A stretch of DNA of 64,000 bases. It comes from Chamaecrista fasciculata. Taxonomy: Eukaryota > Streptophyta > Magnoliopsida > Fabales > Fabaceae. Positions 35,872-48,850 of this stretch are shown piece after piece. The position numbers were made by a program, and so were the translations under genes. The stretch covers positions 7,465 to 71,464 of the forward strand of contig QANZ01014774.1 of NCBI GenBank assembly GCA_003254925.1, written 5' to 3'. Within the stretch, counting starts at the first letter, position 1. Each line of letters opens with the position of its first letter. The notes under the pieces are model-generated. The model saw only the letters and a list, made by a program, of their open reading frames with translations, searched no databases and was not told where the DNA came from.

Positions 35872-36694
35872 ATTCATTATTTAATGCGTCTTTTGTTTTA
35901 TATTCATATTTAATGCTAAATTAAAATGTATTTATCCTTTAATCACAAAAAAATGAATTCAACATCCAATTAACTTCATATTTTAAAAACGACTTAAAAT
36001 TTTTATTCCTATTTAATTATTTAAACAAAACACTATTTGAAAATTTCATAACAAAATCATAACTTTGAAAAGTGCTAAATCTTGGAAAATGAATCCCATT
36101 TTATATGGCATCACAAGGGATCATGTAATAGAAAAGGAGAGTCTTTTTAAGAGACCCGTGTCCTCTGTCTTCAAAACTTCTTTTTTTTTTTCATTGGAAC
36201 GTCAGGTAAAATAACACCCAAAACACACTGTTTCATTTAATTTCATAAAATGAGACTGTCATGTGACATAATCTTAATTGAACATAAAATAGAATGGTTA
36301 AAAATTACTCAAATATAGAGATAGAGACTCAAATTTAGAGGACCCAAGTTCCTTTTTTAAGTATTGCTCAATAGAAAAATACTCAAATAGACATATATGG
36401 TCAACATAATGAAATTTGAATGCTAACAAATTAATAGTTTGATCAGTTTAGTTACAGGCTGTAATTGCATATTAACTTGAAGGAAAACACGTCAGACTAA
36501 TATAACTTTACGAGCACAAAAAGTTGACTTTCTCATATATTGGATTCATCAGTAGACAACATCAGTATCCTCCTTTCCAGCTGCAATAACAATAAAAAAA
36601 ATATTTATAAACAACAACAACAAAATTAATCATTTAGTCATATAATTTTATTTTACTTCAAATTAGTTATTGTTATTTGAAATTTAGTGACTTT

Positions 36695-36876
36695 TTTAGG
36701 TTAAACTATGAGATTTCCGCGTTTATCCGTGTAACGGTCTAAGCGAAAACTAATCTCATTCGAGTCTCAGAGACGAAACTGTTGGACCTTTCCAACAATG
36801 TTGACTCTAGAGATCGAACTCGGGTTCTCTCCTTAAAGTGTAACTCGCCAACTACTTCACCAAACACCTGTTGATT
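36695..36876 (-). mobile_element. tRNA-derived SINE (copy 2)
   Basis: Same insertion as at 10929-11110. Target duplication gaaattta(g/c)tgacttt at 36679-36694 and 36877-36892. Confidence 0.85.
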
Positions 36877-37137
36877 GAAATTTACTGACTTTGATCCTTA
36901 ACAATCTTACAGAGAAACTAATTTCAAAGCTAATTTGATGTATGTATACCAATATTAGTACTGCAGAATCAGTACAAAAGTTTAACATTTCAACATCATA
37001 ATTCTATATCATAATATGATAGTTTATTGAGCTTTTAATCAAACAGTATTACAACACACTTGAGGATTAAAATTTAAAAATTACAAAAAGAAAAGACCAT
37101 TTTTTTAAAAAGAAAATAATCAATTAAAATGTTTTAA

Positions 37138-37972
37138 AATGTTCAAGTTGGTCCTAAATATTGCCATTTAGTTTCATTTTATTTGGTCTCAAACTACTAA
37201 ATATGATCATATATATCTCGTTTCAAATTTTATTATGATGAGTCAAGAGCTACTCTAAACTCTGAATTCGTCACATTTAGTATTGAAACGAGAGAGATAT
37301 ATAACCAACTTTGCTTATTTGACCATAAAATGAGCGACCCCATTTTGGGACTCAATTGATGCCTTTCTTGAAATTGGGCCTTATATGAATAATTATAAAA
37401 TCAAGAATCTAATTGAAGATTTTAAAATTATTGCCCCAAAAATTTTAAAATTCATTTTTAATAAATTTTCAGCCACCCCACAAAATTATAATTAAAACAT
37501 TTTTAACTATAATTATATAGGGATTTTCGATTTTGGCCTTAAAATTTCAAGAAATTATTTTAAATCAATCCAATTGATTTTATATGTATCACATACGTAA
37601 AATTTGCACCTTTTCGTAGATTGAGTTTTTAAACAAAACTTTTCGGTGGATTTTCGTAAAACGAAAACATTGATTGAAAGCGGTAAAACATACATCATAC
37701 ATCTCATGTACAATTCACCAAAACCAGTATTAAATTCAAACTAGCGTGGCTCTGATACCACTGTTGGGAAATTTGGGCCCAAAGCGCGCAGCGGAAGCAA
37801 AAATTAAAATTTAAAATTAAACCTTAAATGGCGCAAAGGACCAAAATGATTTCCCTACGGATCCGCTAGCAGAATTTAAACCGGTGACCAATATTTAAGA
37901 CTAATATGAATCTTTTGAAACATAAAAGACCAAAATGAATTTCAGAGCATATATTTAATACCAAAATGAGCA
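37138..37972. mobile_element. Foldback MITE B2, split by a Copia fragment
   Basis: The left part (gttcaagttggtcctaaata, atttcattttgg-like arms, caagagctactctaaac) and the right part (taaaagaccaaaatgaattt, catttggcc) match the arms of the MITE at 3034-3571. The two parts are separated by Copia sequence at 37363-37885. Confidence 0.6.
37363..37885 (-). mobile_element. Copia fragment: leader, primer site and LTR edge
   Basis: This is the reverse complement of the region around 61900-62360 of the Copia element. The primer-binding site reads ggctctgataccac on the plus strand (37749-37763), followed by the LTR end tgttgggaaat and gcgcagcggaagcaaaaa. On the other side come leader sequences such as tatgtatcacatacgtaaaa. 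Both ends are truncated. Confidence 0.85.
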
Positions 37973-38565
37973 TTTGGCCAGTTTTAAATTAAGTTGAGTG
38001 AATACATATTAGTGTCTAGATTTTCCCTATATTTTCATATACATTGAACTATGATTTAGTCATAGCTACGTCACAAGAATCGATAGAACTCAACAAATAC
38101 TTCAGCTTCATAAGAAGTTTGGTATTTCATGCCAATTATTCAACAAAATCTATACTACGCTTTGAGAAAATTTATATAAAATGCCTAAGTTAGGTAAAAA
38201 TACTAATTTCGTCCTCAAACTTTACATTAACTCTCAATTTCGTCTTCAATCTTTTTTTGTTGTCAATTTCATCTCCAATATTTTATATTTTTGTCAAGCT
38301 TATCTTTATCTCTTATTTTATCCAAATATTAACAACAAAATTTAAGTAATTAATAATATATAATGTAAAATTGATAAAAGAGAAACTCAAATCCTAACTC
38401 AGATTGAAAAACAAGATGCAACCTATCGTTAATTTATTGAAAAAAATAGTAAAAGGATAAAATTGACCAAAGTGTAAAATATTGGGGACAAAATTGACAA
38501 CAAAAAAATTGAAAACAAAATTGACAATTGCTGTAAAGTTTGGGGATGAATAAGTTAATAATTAC

Positions 38566-41500
38566 CTGAAGAACCACATGCAGTTTTTCCTCCAGTTGCG
38601 CATATTCTTGTTTAGCTCGATTCAGTGCCATCATACACCTACAAGGATAATTTTAAATGCTCCATAAGATATATACTTATATTATTTAATTTCATACAAA
38701 TAGTATAACGCACACAAATTTAAAAGAACAGAAAAAAAAACTTTTAGATCAGAAAATTTTCTCACAAATCCATATAGAGCAAAAACCCTTTTGGTAGGGG
38801 TGTACAAAATCGGGTCTAACCCGACCAAACCCGACACTTTTGATCGGGTTCGGTCGGGTCGGGTTTTCTATATGGGTTGTGTCGGATTACCATTTTAGTG
38901 AAAAGTCGGTTTAATCAGGTTGAGCGGGTTAACCGACCTAACCTGACCGAATTTTTTTTTAATGTTTTTTTATATTAAATTCTATAAACAAATAAAAATT
39001 TGTCTATTATAAAATAATAAAAATAATCATAATATGTATTCTTTGTTTATCCAAATATTTTTTATTATTTATAAAGTTAAAGTGCAATGATATTTAATTG
39101 ATAACAGTAGAAACAAGATAAAATTACATTTTGGGACCAAAACAGAACAAATGTAAAAAATTGATAACCAAAATAGAAAATAACAGTTTTATGATCAAAA
39201 TAAAATTTATCTCATAATTTGAGGACCAAAATAACTATTTGACCAAAAAGAATATTTGAGTGAGTAAAAAAATATTGTTCCATCTAAGAAGTTTGGGTAG
39301 AAAATTATTACTGTTCCTGAGTGGCGTTATCAATGGCTCGTTCTAAGTGAACAAGTGATTGAGCCATACGACTAGCGCCCAAACTGTAGAAAATATCAAG
39401 AAGTACCATAATTAGGAAAGGTTAGTTATTAAAGCATAAATGTATGGAATATTATGAGAACAATACAATCAATTAGCAGTGGCCAACGCTAAAATAACTA
39501 GATTTCTTGAAGTTTTTTTTTTCCTACAATCTTAAAAAAGCAATATTTATTAGGTCAAAATCTCATTTGATTCTGAAATGAAATAAATTTAATGTTGATC
39601 GTAAAATTATTGTCAAAATGTTTATTTAGTCTTATATCTTTTGTTTAATTTTTAATTTGGTTTCATATCTTTTTTGTTGCAGATTTTGTCTTATATCTTT
39701 AGGTCAATTACATAATTAATCATATATCTTTGGGTCGGGTGTAGAAGTGGTCCATATCCTTATTAAAGGATCAACCAATCCTTTTGTAAAGATATGAGAC
39801 CAATTCCGCAACTTGACTAAAAGATATGAGACAAAAAATGATATGTGACCAAATTAAGACCTTTTGTAAAGATATAAGACGAGAAGTACAACAAAAATAC
39901 ATAATCAAATCAAATTGAGAACCAAATATATCCTATTTGGTGCTAATCTGGTTTGACTTTCGGGCCTTATAGAGAAAGATAACACCACTTATACTAAAAG
40001 TGGGTTTTGTTGGGCTTGGGTGGTTATGTTCACATATGTGACAACTTCAAAGGTATTGGGCCTGAGTTAGTGGACTTAAAATTGAAATGGCTCAATCCCC
40101 TTACCAGTGAAGAAGGCTTAGTGGCCCCATGAATAATTTAATCAATTGTCCTAAATGAGGTAAGTTTAGTGGGCCATGAAATTAACCTTTCTTTTATTTT
40201 GTTTATTTTCTTTTCCTTTTTCGCTCTCCTTTCCCTTTTTAGGGTACGAGTAAGGATGACAATTTGGGTTGTTATTTATCATACCTGTTCAAATCCATGC
40301 GTAAAAAGTATTCGATATTCGTCGGATATCGAATATTAAATAGGGTACGGATAGCGAAAATTAAAAAATCAACTATTCAATATCCGTTCGAAATGAACAG
40401 ATAGTTAGGGTACTTAGTATCCGATACCCTATAATATAATATTTTATTATATTTTATACATTTTTCATTATTTTTTTAATTAACGGACATTGGCTATCGA
40501 ATATCAGATATATCTAATTTTTGAATTAGGATATCCTATCGTATATCCATTATTTTCGGGTATTTCAGGTATTTAAGGTACCCTTCGGATACCAGATATC
40601 AGATATGGATAGGATATGAATATTGGATAGAATGAACAAATACGAATATGGATAATGGAAAATGACCAGATACCCTACCCATTGTCATCCCTAGGTATGC
40701 GACTTCTTCTATGTTTAATAGTGAAAGTACTTTACTCTTTTCTATCGTTAGAAAATTTTCTCTAGTAGAGGTTGAGTTTAAATTTGTGTGACATTTTATT
40801 TTTGAGATATTAACTTTTCATTTGTAATTTATTATAAAAGAGGATTTGTGTTGATTGTGTCCTTAAAAGGGATTGAGAGGTGTATTAATTTTTATTGTCT
40901 ACATCAATTGCTCTATTCTTATTTTAAGAAAAACAAGCCTATATTTGAATGTTGTATTAAAAATTTTATTATATTATAACTTCTAAATGTATAGCCTTTA
41001 GACTTTTTTTATTATATATATTTATATTTTATTCTACTAAACATTATTGTTATTGCATAAAATAATATGTATTACTACTATTTTTATTATTATTATCAAA
41101 TATATATTAAAAAATACATAAAATATAAACTTAATGTTAATTAACTTACATTTAACAAATAAATCAAATTAAATTCTTTTATTAATATATCATTCTTAAA
41201 ATTATGTATAATTAATTATTTTATCAAGAGATACAAGTTAAAAAATACATCAAATAGATAAATAGTTTAAGTAAAACGATAGAATTTTTTTTTTTTGAAA
41301 AGTTTTTGGGCCCAATTGGACTTGGCCTAGTCAATACTCAACTTGCGTTCACCTTGTGTGTCGCAAATCTGAGTCCCTGATTATGATGAGAGAGTATTCC
41401 TAAAAGGATAATTGCATTCACAAAGTCTCAAGCCTGAGACGTTGTTTAATCGATATTAAACTAATTGTCACTTAGACCAACCCCCTATAAGTTATTAAAA

Positions 41501-41753
41501 TGTTATGTTGGGCAATGATTGGTACTGAATTTTATTACAAAACTATAATATAATTTTTCCTAATAATGTAGCCATTAATTAGATATAACTTTGAATTCTA
41601 TGAGAATATATTACTTCCATTACCTTAGAGCACTCCCTTTGACTTTATATATGCACTCCCTCATAAGGTCATAACTCAAAAGAGGATTTCTTCTGCCACA
41701 CGGAAAAAGAAAGAAAAATATAATTTTTAAAGAATTAAAGGTTAATTAACAAT

Positions 41754-41784
<31 letters not shown>

Positions 41785-42148
41785 AAAAAAGAAGTATAGA
41801 TATTACAGTGCTTGAGTCAATTGATTGAGGACATTTCGAGCATCAGAGCAAAATTCTGGAATCACAGCAAGGTGGAAAGGATCTTTGGTGTTCTCTTTCA
41901 AGGAATACACATAAAGGAAATGGTCATTTACTAAACCCTAATTCACCCAAAAAGAAAACATATATTCAATTTTTTAAGCATAACGAAACTTACAAGATCT
42001 TATAAATCAAAATTTACGTACAACAAAAAGTCCTTAGAAATAATAATAACAATAATAATATGAAGAGAGTTAAGATTAGCTAGACCTCTCGCTTCATGGA
42101 GTTGAAGATATCGAAGAGTTGCTTGTTCAGAGTGTCAATTTCTGCCAT
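38566..42148 (-). CDS. Unrecognised small gene with coiled-coil-like helices, copy 2
   Basis: Four minus-strand exons can be joined with consistent phases: 42148-42086, 41892-41807, 39383-39312 and 38638-38566 (63+86+72+73 = 294 nt, 98 codons). The product starts MAEIDTLNKQLFDIFNSMKR, continues DPFHLAVIPEFCSDARNVLN and SRMAQSLVHLERAIDNATQE, and reaches NRAKQEYAQLEEKLHVVLQ. All introns are GT-AG; the exon 1 donor (gtctag) and exon 2 acceptor are weak, so the first junction is the least certain. No terminal exon with a stop was found before the unit ends, so the gene may be 3'-truncated. The helices are charged with heptad-like spacing, which suggests a small complex subunit. I do not recognise a family. 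Confidence 0.5.
38795..39100. mobile_element. hAT-like fragment in copy 2
   Basis: It starts taggggtgtacaaaatcggg, a typical hAT/MITE end, followed by mirrored cgggttcggtcgggtcggg tracts. The right terminus is missing. It replaces the segment that corresponds to about 14120-14570 in copy 1. Confidence 0.6.
40251..40693. mobile_element. hAT-type MITE (copy 2)
   Basis: Ends taaggatgacaatttggg and cattgtcatccct a. Flanks ggtacgag and ggtatgcg are the decayed 8-bp duplication. It is the ortholog of 15642-16089, so the insertion predates the tandem duplication. Confidence 0.8.
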
Positions 42149-42392
42149 TGATGATGAGAGAAAAAGAGCCAATTTCAATTCTATGTGCAAATTTTGCTGA
42201 GAAATGCAAATAGTGTATATGTATATATATATATATATACATGGATATTTGTTTATGGTAATGAAAAGAAATTATGCTTTTGAGGGTAAGTGTAATGTAT
42301 ATACAAAAGTCAGACGCCTTTCTTCTTTTTGTTTTAGTAAGTGGCTTGTGCTATTAATAAATACTTACAATATGAAATTTACTGTCTACTAT

Positions 42393-42401
42393 ATTTTTTA
42401 A
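42393..42401. other. Empty target site of the MULE
   Basis: attttttaa within ctgtctactat...gaagctattt. In copy 1 the same flanks surround the MULE at 17777-34262. Confidence 0.85.
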
Positions 42402-43992
42402 GAAGCTATTTATTTATTTGTTTATTTATTTTTTAAGTTATCTCTCAGTATCTCGAATTTTGCTTTAGTTAATCATAGACTCTGACTCGCATTGCAGATT
42501 TAATTATAGTGAAAAAAGATCTCTTAACGAAAATAATTATATTCACATTATCTTAAACTCGAAATTTTGCTTAATACCTACCACTTAAACCAATTATATG
42601 TTGGTAGAAAGAGTCTAATTTCGTTCAGGCAAAAAAAGGATGGTAATTAATTAAAAGTTATTAATTTCTCTAATAATAAAATTTTAAAATGGAATTTCAT
42701 CATTATAAATAAAATATGTCTTAAATACACAAGTTTCATTTCATTTTCATTTTTGTATTATACTCTTTTACACATAAAAGGCTAAGAATTTCACTCCTAT
42801 GTCCATTTTGTTTTTTAACTTTAGTTTTAATCGAAATATTACTTTTATTCAAAATTCAACGTGTATGTATAGTATATATATATTATTTATCATATAATAT
42901 TATAATATAGAAATAATAATTTTAAAGTAAGTAAATAATATGTAAAGATATATATAGCAATTTAGTGTCCTTTTTGTGATTTTTTACCTTTTTTATCTTT
43001 TAATGAGATAATTTGATACATAACTGCTTCAACATATTTGTTGATTTATACCACCTGTCATTTTTATGATAAGGATTGTTGGAGATGACTAATTTTTCTT
43101 TTTTAATGGGAAAAAGTTTAGATGAGTTGGGTCTTGAGTGTTGCTTCCTACACTCTATTCTTTGGTGAAACTCATTATTTGAGTCTGAGGATGGATCATG
43201 ACATTCTGCTAACTATTAGGAATATGGTCCAACGTACTAGAATGCATGGTCATAACCAAGTGCGTTTTGGAATCACATGAAAAAAGGGCGTCCTTCTCCT
43301 AACTAGACAATTGAAAGCTCTGCCTGATTTGCGAATCATCCTAGATGATATTAATTTCCTTAGTAAACTATCATAATTTTTCTTTCGTTTTCAATTGTTT
43401 TTAATGCAAAGGAGAAAATTCATGAAATTTTCTCCTAAAGACTGGTAGGATGTAAACTCTTTAATCCTTAATTGAACTGTTCTTTCTTACTAAAAAAAAA
43501 GTTGTGTCTTGAGAGCTCATTAAGGTCAATGCGTGTTTCTAGACTCTACGAGTAGAGGTGAGCTGACTACACTTGTCATGAGTGTGTCAAATAAATCTGC
43601 ATAAGATGCACTATAGTGGTGTAATCTGGGTCATATCTCACGAGGACCTCTTTGACTAGTTTAATAAAAAATAGTACAAAATTAACTCAAATTGGGTAAA
43701 ATGATAAAGCCTTTGCTATGAATTATCGAAACTAATGTAAAAACTAAGAAAACAATAAATTATTTTTGAGGATGGTGAAGACATAATAGTTTTCGAGTGA
43801 AATAATAATGTGAAAACTAGAATGAAATCCCTAAGTAATTCAGAATGACATAATAGTTTTCAAGTTCTATAAGAAACTAGAACGAAATCCCTAAGTAAAA
43901 GTGTGAAAACTCCCTCTAACGCAAACCCCAATCTCTAGCTATTTTCAATCGTCCTTTGGGTAAAGTAAACTAGCCACGCATGGTGTCAAAAC
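42402..43992. other. Right part of duplication copy 2
   Basis: Homologous to 34263-35871. AT-rich with no supported gene. Position 43993 on (gagctccatcg) is unique and marks the right breakpoint. Confidence 0.6.
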
Positions 43993-44767
43993 GAGCTCCA
44001 TCGCAAGCTGGCCACCATGGTGAAGATGGTGAAGACGAGAGAAAGAAGATGGAATGGTGGGAGCATGAGAGTTACGACTTTGTATCTCCAAAATGACCTA
44101 AGAGAACTCAATTTTAAGTAAAAATTGGGTCATCCACAAGTTGGTCCGGGGTCAAGACCTACAAATTTGGGTTTGGATAATCAGAACACATTATCCTGCT
44201 CAAAATTCGTTAAATTCTCGTTGGCAAGAAGATATCTGATGAGTATTTGATAATGCTTAATATTTTAATGTTATTTGGCCTTATTTGATAATGATTTAGT
44301 TTGTTTAATTATGCTTTTGGAGAATGTATGTTAGCAATTGGATGCCAAGGTGGTAATTCTGCTTTATGTGTTTAATTATGCAATATGCAGTGCTTTCATG
44401 ATATTAATTGTCTTATCCATTTCGTAGCTTAATTGTGATGTTGCAAAACCATTTCTTAGTGTGTCAGGTTGATTTCATGAAGTTCCTGCAGTGATCTATG
44501 GTGGTGTCCAGTTGTGCATATAATTATTTCTAGATATTTTGAAGATCATATTTTTTTATTCTTAGATAACTTTTTTTGGTTGAGGATATCTCCAATATTG
44601 AGTGCACATCTTCAAAATAATGAAGTTGAGATTCCATGTAATCAAAGATTTGCTGAGTCACGATAAAAAAAGGCAATAAATTTATTGGTGTCCAGTCACG
44701 ACGTCCTCTCACGACGCCCATTGTCGAGTATCACTCTCCTCAACATTTTTTCCATGAGTTCTTTTCC

Positions 44768-46363
44768 CTACAGTATTCGACTTCGGTTTCTTGCCAAGAG
44801 TGACATCAATATTTTTAACTTGTTCACGATCTCTAATCCTGATAATAACTTTGGTAGGTTCCTCAACTCAACATCACCATCAAATTGAGCTCGCCTTAAT
44901 CGAAACTTGTGACCTCTTTCTAGAAAACGTGGATGACCCATGAAACAAAATTTGCCACCATGAGTGAGATGATGTTGTTTAAAATCCTTATTACAACAAG
45001 GACAAGTTGTACCATTGTATACGTTCCAACCGGATAGAGTTCCAAGACTAGGGAAATCACTAATTGTCCACATAAGTGCCGCACGCATCGTGAACACTTG
45101 ACTAGATGAGGAATCATATGTCGCCACCCCATTGTTCCATAACTCTTTCAACTCTTCAATCAAAGGTTGTGGATAAATATCCATATCATTCCCCGGCTGT
45201 TTCTTCCCTGGGATGATCATTGTCAGAATAAATGAAGTTGGCTTCATACACATCCAAGGAGGCAAGTTATATGGCATTAGCACCACCGGCCATATGCTAT
45301 AGTTGGTACTCATTGTGCCGAAAGGATTAAAACCAACACTAGCTAAACCAAGTTGTACATTACGTGGCTCATTAGCAAAATCAGTATGAAGTCTATCAAA
45401 TGTTTTCCATGCCTCAGAGTTTATAGGATGCCTCATGGAACTCTCACTATTGTTACCCACAACATGCCATCTCATGTCCTCGGCAGTTTTGGAAGACATA
45501 AATAATCTCTGCAATCGTGGTTTTAATGGAAAATAACGCAAATTTTTTGCAGATTTCTTCTTCTTCCTATTAGCACCACTTTGTGAATTTGAACCATTCT
45601 CCTTATATCTAGACTTACCACAAACTTTGCATGACGGTCTAGTCTCATCTTCGTTCCAATACAACATGCAATCATTTGGACATGCATCAATCTTCTCATA
45701 ATTAAGTCCAAGTTTGTTGATTACCTTCTTTGCCTCATAAAATGATTTTGGAATTTCGGCATGCTCAAAAGCATCTTGCAATAACTCCAATATCATAGTC
45801 ATAGCCTTGTCAGTCATTCGACATAGAACCTTAATGTGATAAAGTTTAATGAGGAATGCCAACTTTGAATATTTTGTACAGCCTTCATACAATTGTTCAT
45901 TGGAATCCCGGATTAAATCATCAAAATTACTTTGTCTATGACTCCCTTCAGGCAAATCCCCTTCAATTTCATTCACAAATTGGGGCAACACACTAGGTTC
46001 TTCACTCCTACGTTGATGACCATTTCTAAAAGCTTCATGGATCATGTCTTGTATTAAATTCTGACTAACCATCTCATTTTGGCTATGTGAAACATCCCTC
46101 TCACTTTCATTCACAACTTGGGGCAACACACTAGGTTCTTCCCCATGGCATAGCCAAAGAGTATATCCTGATGGAAATTGCCTACGCAATAAGTGCTCAT
46201 ATACTACTTCTGTAGTCTCCATCTTTCTAAACCCACAATGACTACACAGACATTTTATTCTTCCATTGACAGAAGAATTTAGAAAGGCAAAGTCTAAGAA
46301 ACTTTCCAAGCCTTTCGCATATTCAAGTGTGATTCGCGGTTTGGAAATCCAAGATTTATCCAT
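44768..46363 (-). pseudogene. CACTA tnp2-type transposase, N-terminal part
   Basis: From ATG 46363 (MDKSWISKPR...). A Transpos_assoc domain comes first (YAKGLESFLDFAF, CLCSHCGFRK, GYTLWLCHGE), then a duplicated segment (EEPSVLPQVVNESERD and EEPSVLPQFVNEIEGD). A zinc-like CPNDCMLYW...CKVCG motif follows, and then Transposase_21 (MRWHVVGN, RLHTDFANEPRNVQLGLA, WPVVLMPYNLPPWMCMK, LMWTISDFPSLGTLSGW, CPCCNKDF). The conserved DGFNPF aspartate is Val here (codon 45337-45335). The frame is lost near 44820: the expected residues continue in another frame (GKRTHGKN region) before similarity ends. It overlaps the other CACTA transposase by only ~95 residues. Confidence 0.85.
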
Positions 46364-48779
46364 ATTGAGCCTATCATAATTCAAGAAAACGTAGAAACAT
46401 AAACATCACAATTCAACTTGTGGCATAAAAACCCAATACTAAATGAAAGTGTTGTAAAATCTTATAATACTCATCTTCCTTCACACATACTAGACACTTC
46501 ATAAGCACCCACAAAGGGACTAAAAAGTTACTAAAAAACCAAGATAGATTGAATCAGGGACTAAAATAGAAATACAACAAGGACTAAAACAGAATTTGCA
46601 GCAGGGACTAAAACAGAATTTGCACAACAAGGACTATAACAGAATTTTAACAAGGACTAAAACATGATTTTAACAGCAGGGATTAAAATAAAAAATTAAA
46701 TGAAACAAAACAAAATGTACCAATTTACACTTCAATTGAACCAAAAAGAAAGAGCATCATCAAAATACTCTCCAATTGTTGCATTTGACAATACTTGAGA
46801 ATGAAAATGGAATCCAAGCTTTATTTTATCATTTTATCAATCATGTTGAAGGCACCAATGAAGATATAGACTTGCAAATCCCAAAATATCCAACTTCCAT
46901 TTCAAAATCTAAACTAATCTACAATTGAATTGGATACAAAGAAATATATAGTGAACAAATTTGGAGAAAATAATGAGCACAAAGTTAGATCACAATGTCA
47001 ATTACTTGATTCATTGAACAAAGTAATAATAATAAGACAAAATATAAATAGGATATTGAACAAACATAGTACCTGAAAGCTGAAATCAGAAAATCCTCTC
47101 CAATAGCCACTGCCCAATAATAATGTTGACTTGACTGCCCAACAACAAAAGAAGCTGAATTCAAATACCAAAAATAACTTCAGTAAGTTCTCATTATCTA
47201 GGTGTGATAGGATTCAGTGACACAAAAATAGTAAGTGACACAAAAATAAAAAAAAATATCCAATCCATCCATGCTAGGTTAATTAAGAACATTTTTATGA
47301 TAATCAAGATTGAACAAAATCTGTTTTAGAATTAGAGAAATAAGAAAGAAAAAGAAGTTAAAGTGGATCATCAAGCTTAGATCCATATATTATGAATTTA
47401 AAGGTGCATAATACATGAGAAGAAAGCTCACAACATCACAATCAAAGTTTTTTCTTTGAAAAAACAAAAAAATCAAAGAGGGAAGAGGAAACCAAATAAA
47501 CTTAAACTAGGTAAAACAATAGCATCATAACATGTAAATAGTGATTACATGGTGAGCTTGCTCAGCAAAATTGACCCTAAATATGGAAGTCTTAATCTGC
47601 TCCTAAAACAAGTCTTCGTGACTTCCCTATACACTAGTTAATGTCAATATTATGGCCAAAACATGTTAGTGACTGCTGGCAGCACCTGCAATACAATTAA
47701 ACCCCTACAGATAACAAAGATTTTGTGTGAAACTGTTACAAACAGAACCCTGGCAGATTAAAAACAAATAATGCAAAAAGCTACGGCCAGTATTAGCTTA
47801 GGCATATATATATATATATATATGTGTGTGTAATAAAGTAATTTCAGTAATGTAATGTAAAGTAGCCCACTAGCTAGCTACTTTTAAAAAATGAGAAAGA
47901 GAAAGCGAGGGTTAAGCTGAAAGCAATGTGTTATATATATTTAGTACTAACTTTTATGTTTGGGTCGGCGCTTGTCTCCATCACTCATCACTTCTCCATT
48001 TTCATTCATTACTTTAACCTCAATCTTCCACCTTAAGAAAAACCCAATTTTTGTTCCACTTTAATTCCACTTTCACAATTCAAAACTAACATAATAAGGT
48101 GGTTAATTTGTTATCCAAGTTTTGTATATATTGGATTGAATTTCCATTTAAGAAGATAAGTCCCTTAATAATGACAACCCCAAGCTTTAAGGATTAAAAA
48201 GAGAGAATAAGATAACGCCGCCCTTCACTTTTTGAATGACACTTTTTCAGCCTTGGACTGTTGACTGAACTTGTTTCCCCTAATAATATTAACTAGTTTC
48301 TTCCACTACTAGCCCCTTAATAATGACAACCCCACCCTTTCGCACCGATCAAATTACTAAAAAAAATTAAATAATATAATATAAGCTGTCAATTACTAAT
48401 AAATCATGTTGAAAAATCGCTAAGCACAAACTGCAAAAAATAGATGAACAAAGAACAGCGAGCGACACAATCATGACCAGAAAATTATATCATTTCCAAA
48501 TACAAAAAATAAAACAAAGAAAAGGTATTTATGAACAAATGAAAACATACACAATCAATGAACATAATCGATGAAAAAATGAATATTTAGCACAAACGAA
48601 CACTTACAAAATCGACGGCGAACTGAGAAATGGTGGTAAGGGCAGCGAGCGATGCTGTAGGAAATTTAGGGTTTGGGGCAGACAAAATTTGGGGTTTGGT
48701 ATTTTGAGGAAGAACCACGAGCGGAGTGAACAGAAACCAGAGCAAGGTTGAACAGAGAAAGAAGGATTGAAAAGAGGGA

Positions 48780-48850
48780 TTGAGTAGCGCGACGAGCAAG
48801 GTCAAATTGAGCAGCGCGACGAGCAAGGTCCGATTGAGCAGCGCGACGAG
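48780..48850. repeat. 27-bp tandem repeat
   Basis: Three copies of (t)tgag(c/t)agcgcgacgagcaaggtc lie in the CACTA leader. An open frame on the minus strand through them only reflects the repeat. Confidence 0.8.

Larger units (their letters stand above)
35872..43992. repeat. Tandem duplication, copy 2 (8.1 kb)
   Basis: It begins attcattatttaatgcg directly after copy 1 and ends ggtgtcaaaac at 43992. Relative to copy 1 it lacks the MULE and the 1.1-kb foldback element. It has its own MITE-B/Copia insertion (about 37138-37972) and a hAT fragment (38795-39100). Small indels and substitutions are scattered throughout, so the duplication is not recent. Confidence 0.88.
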
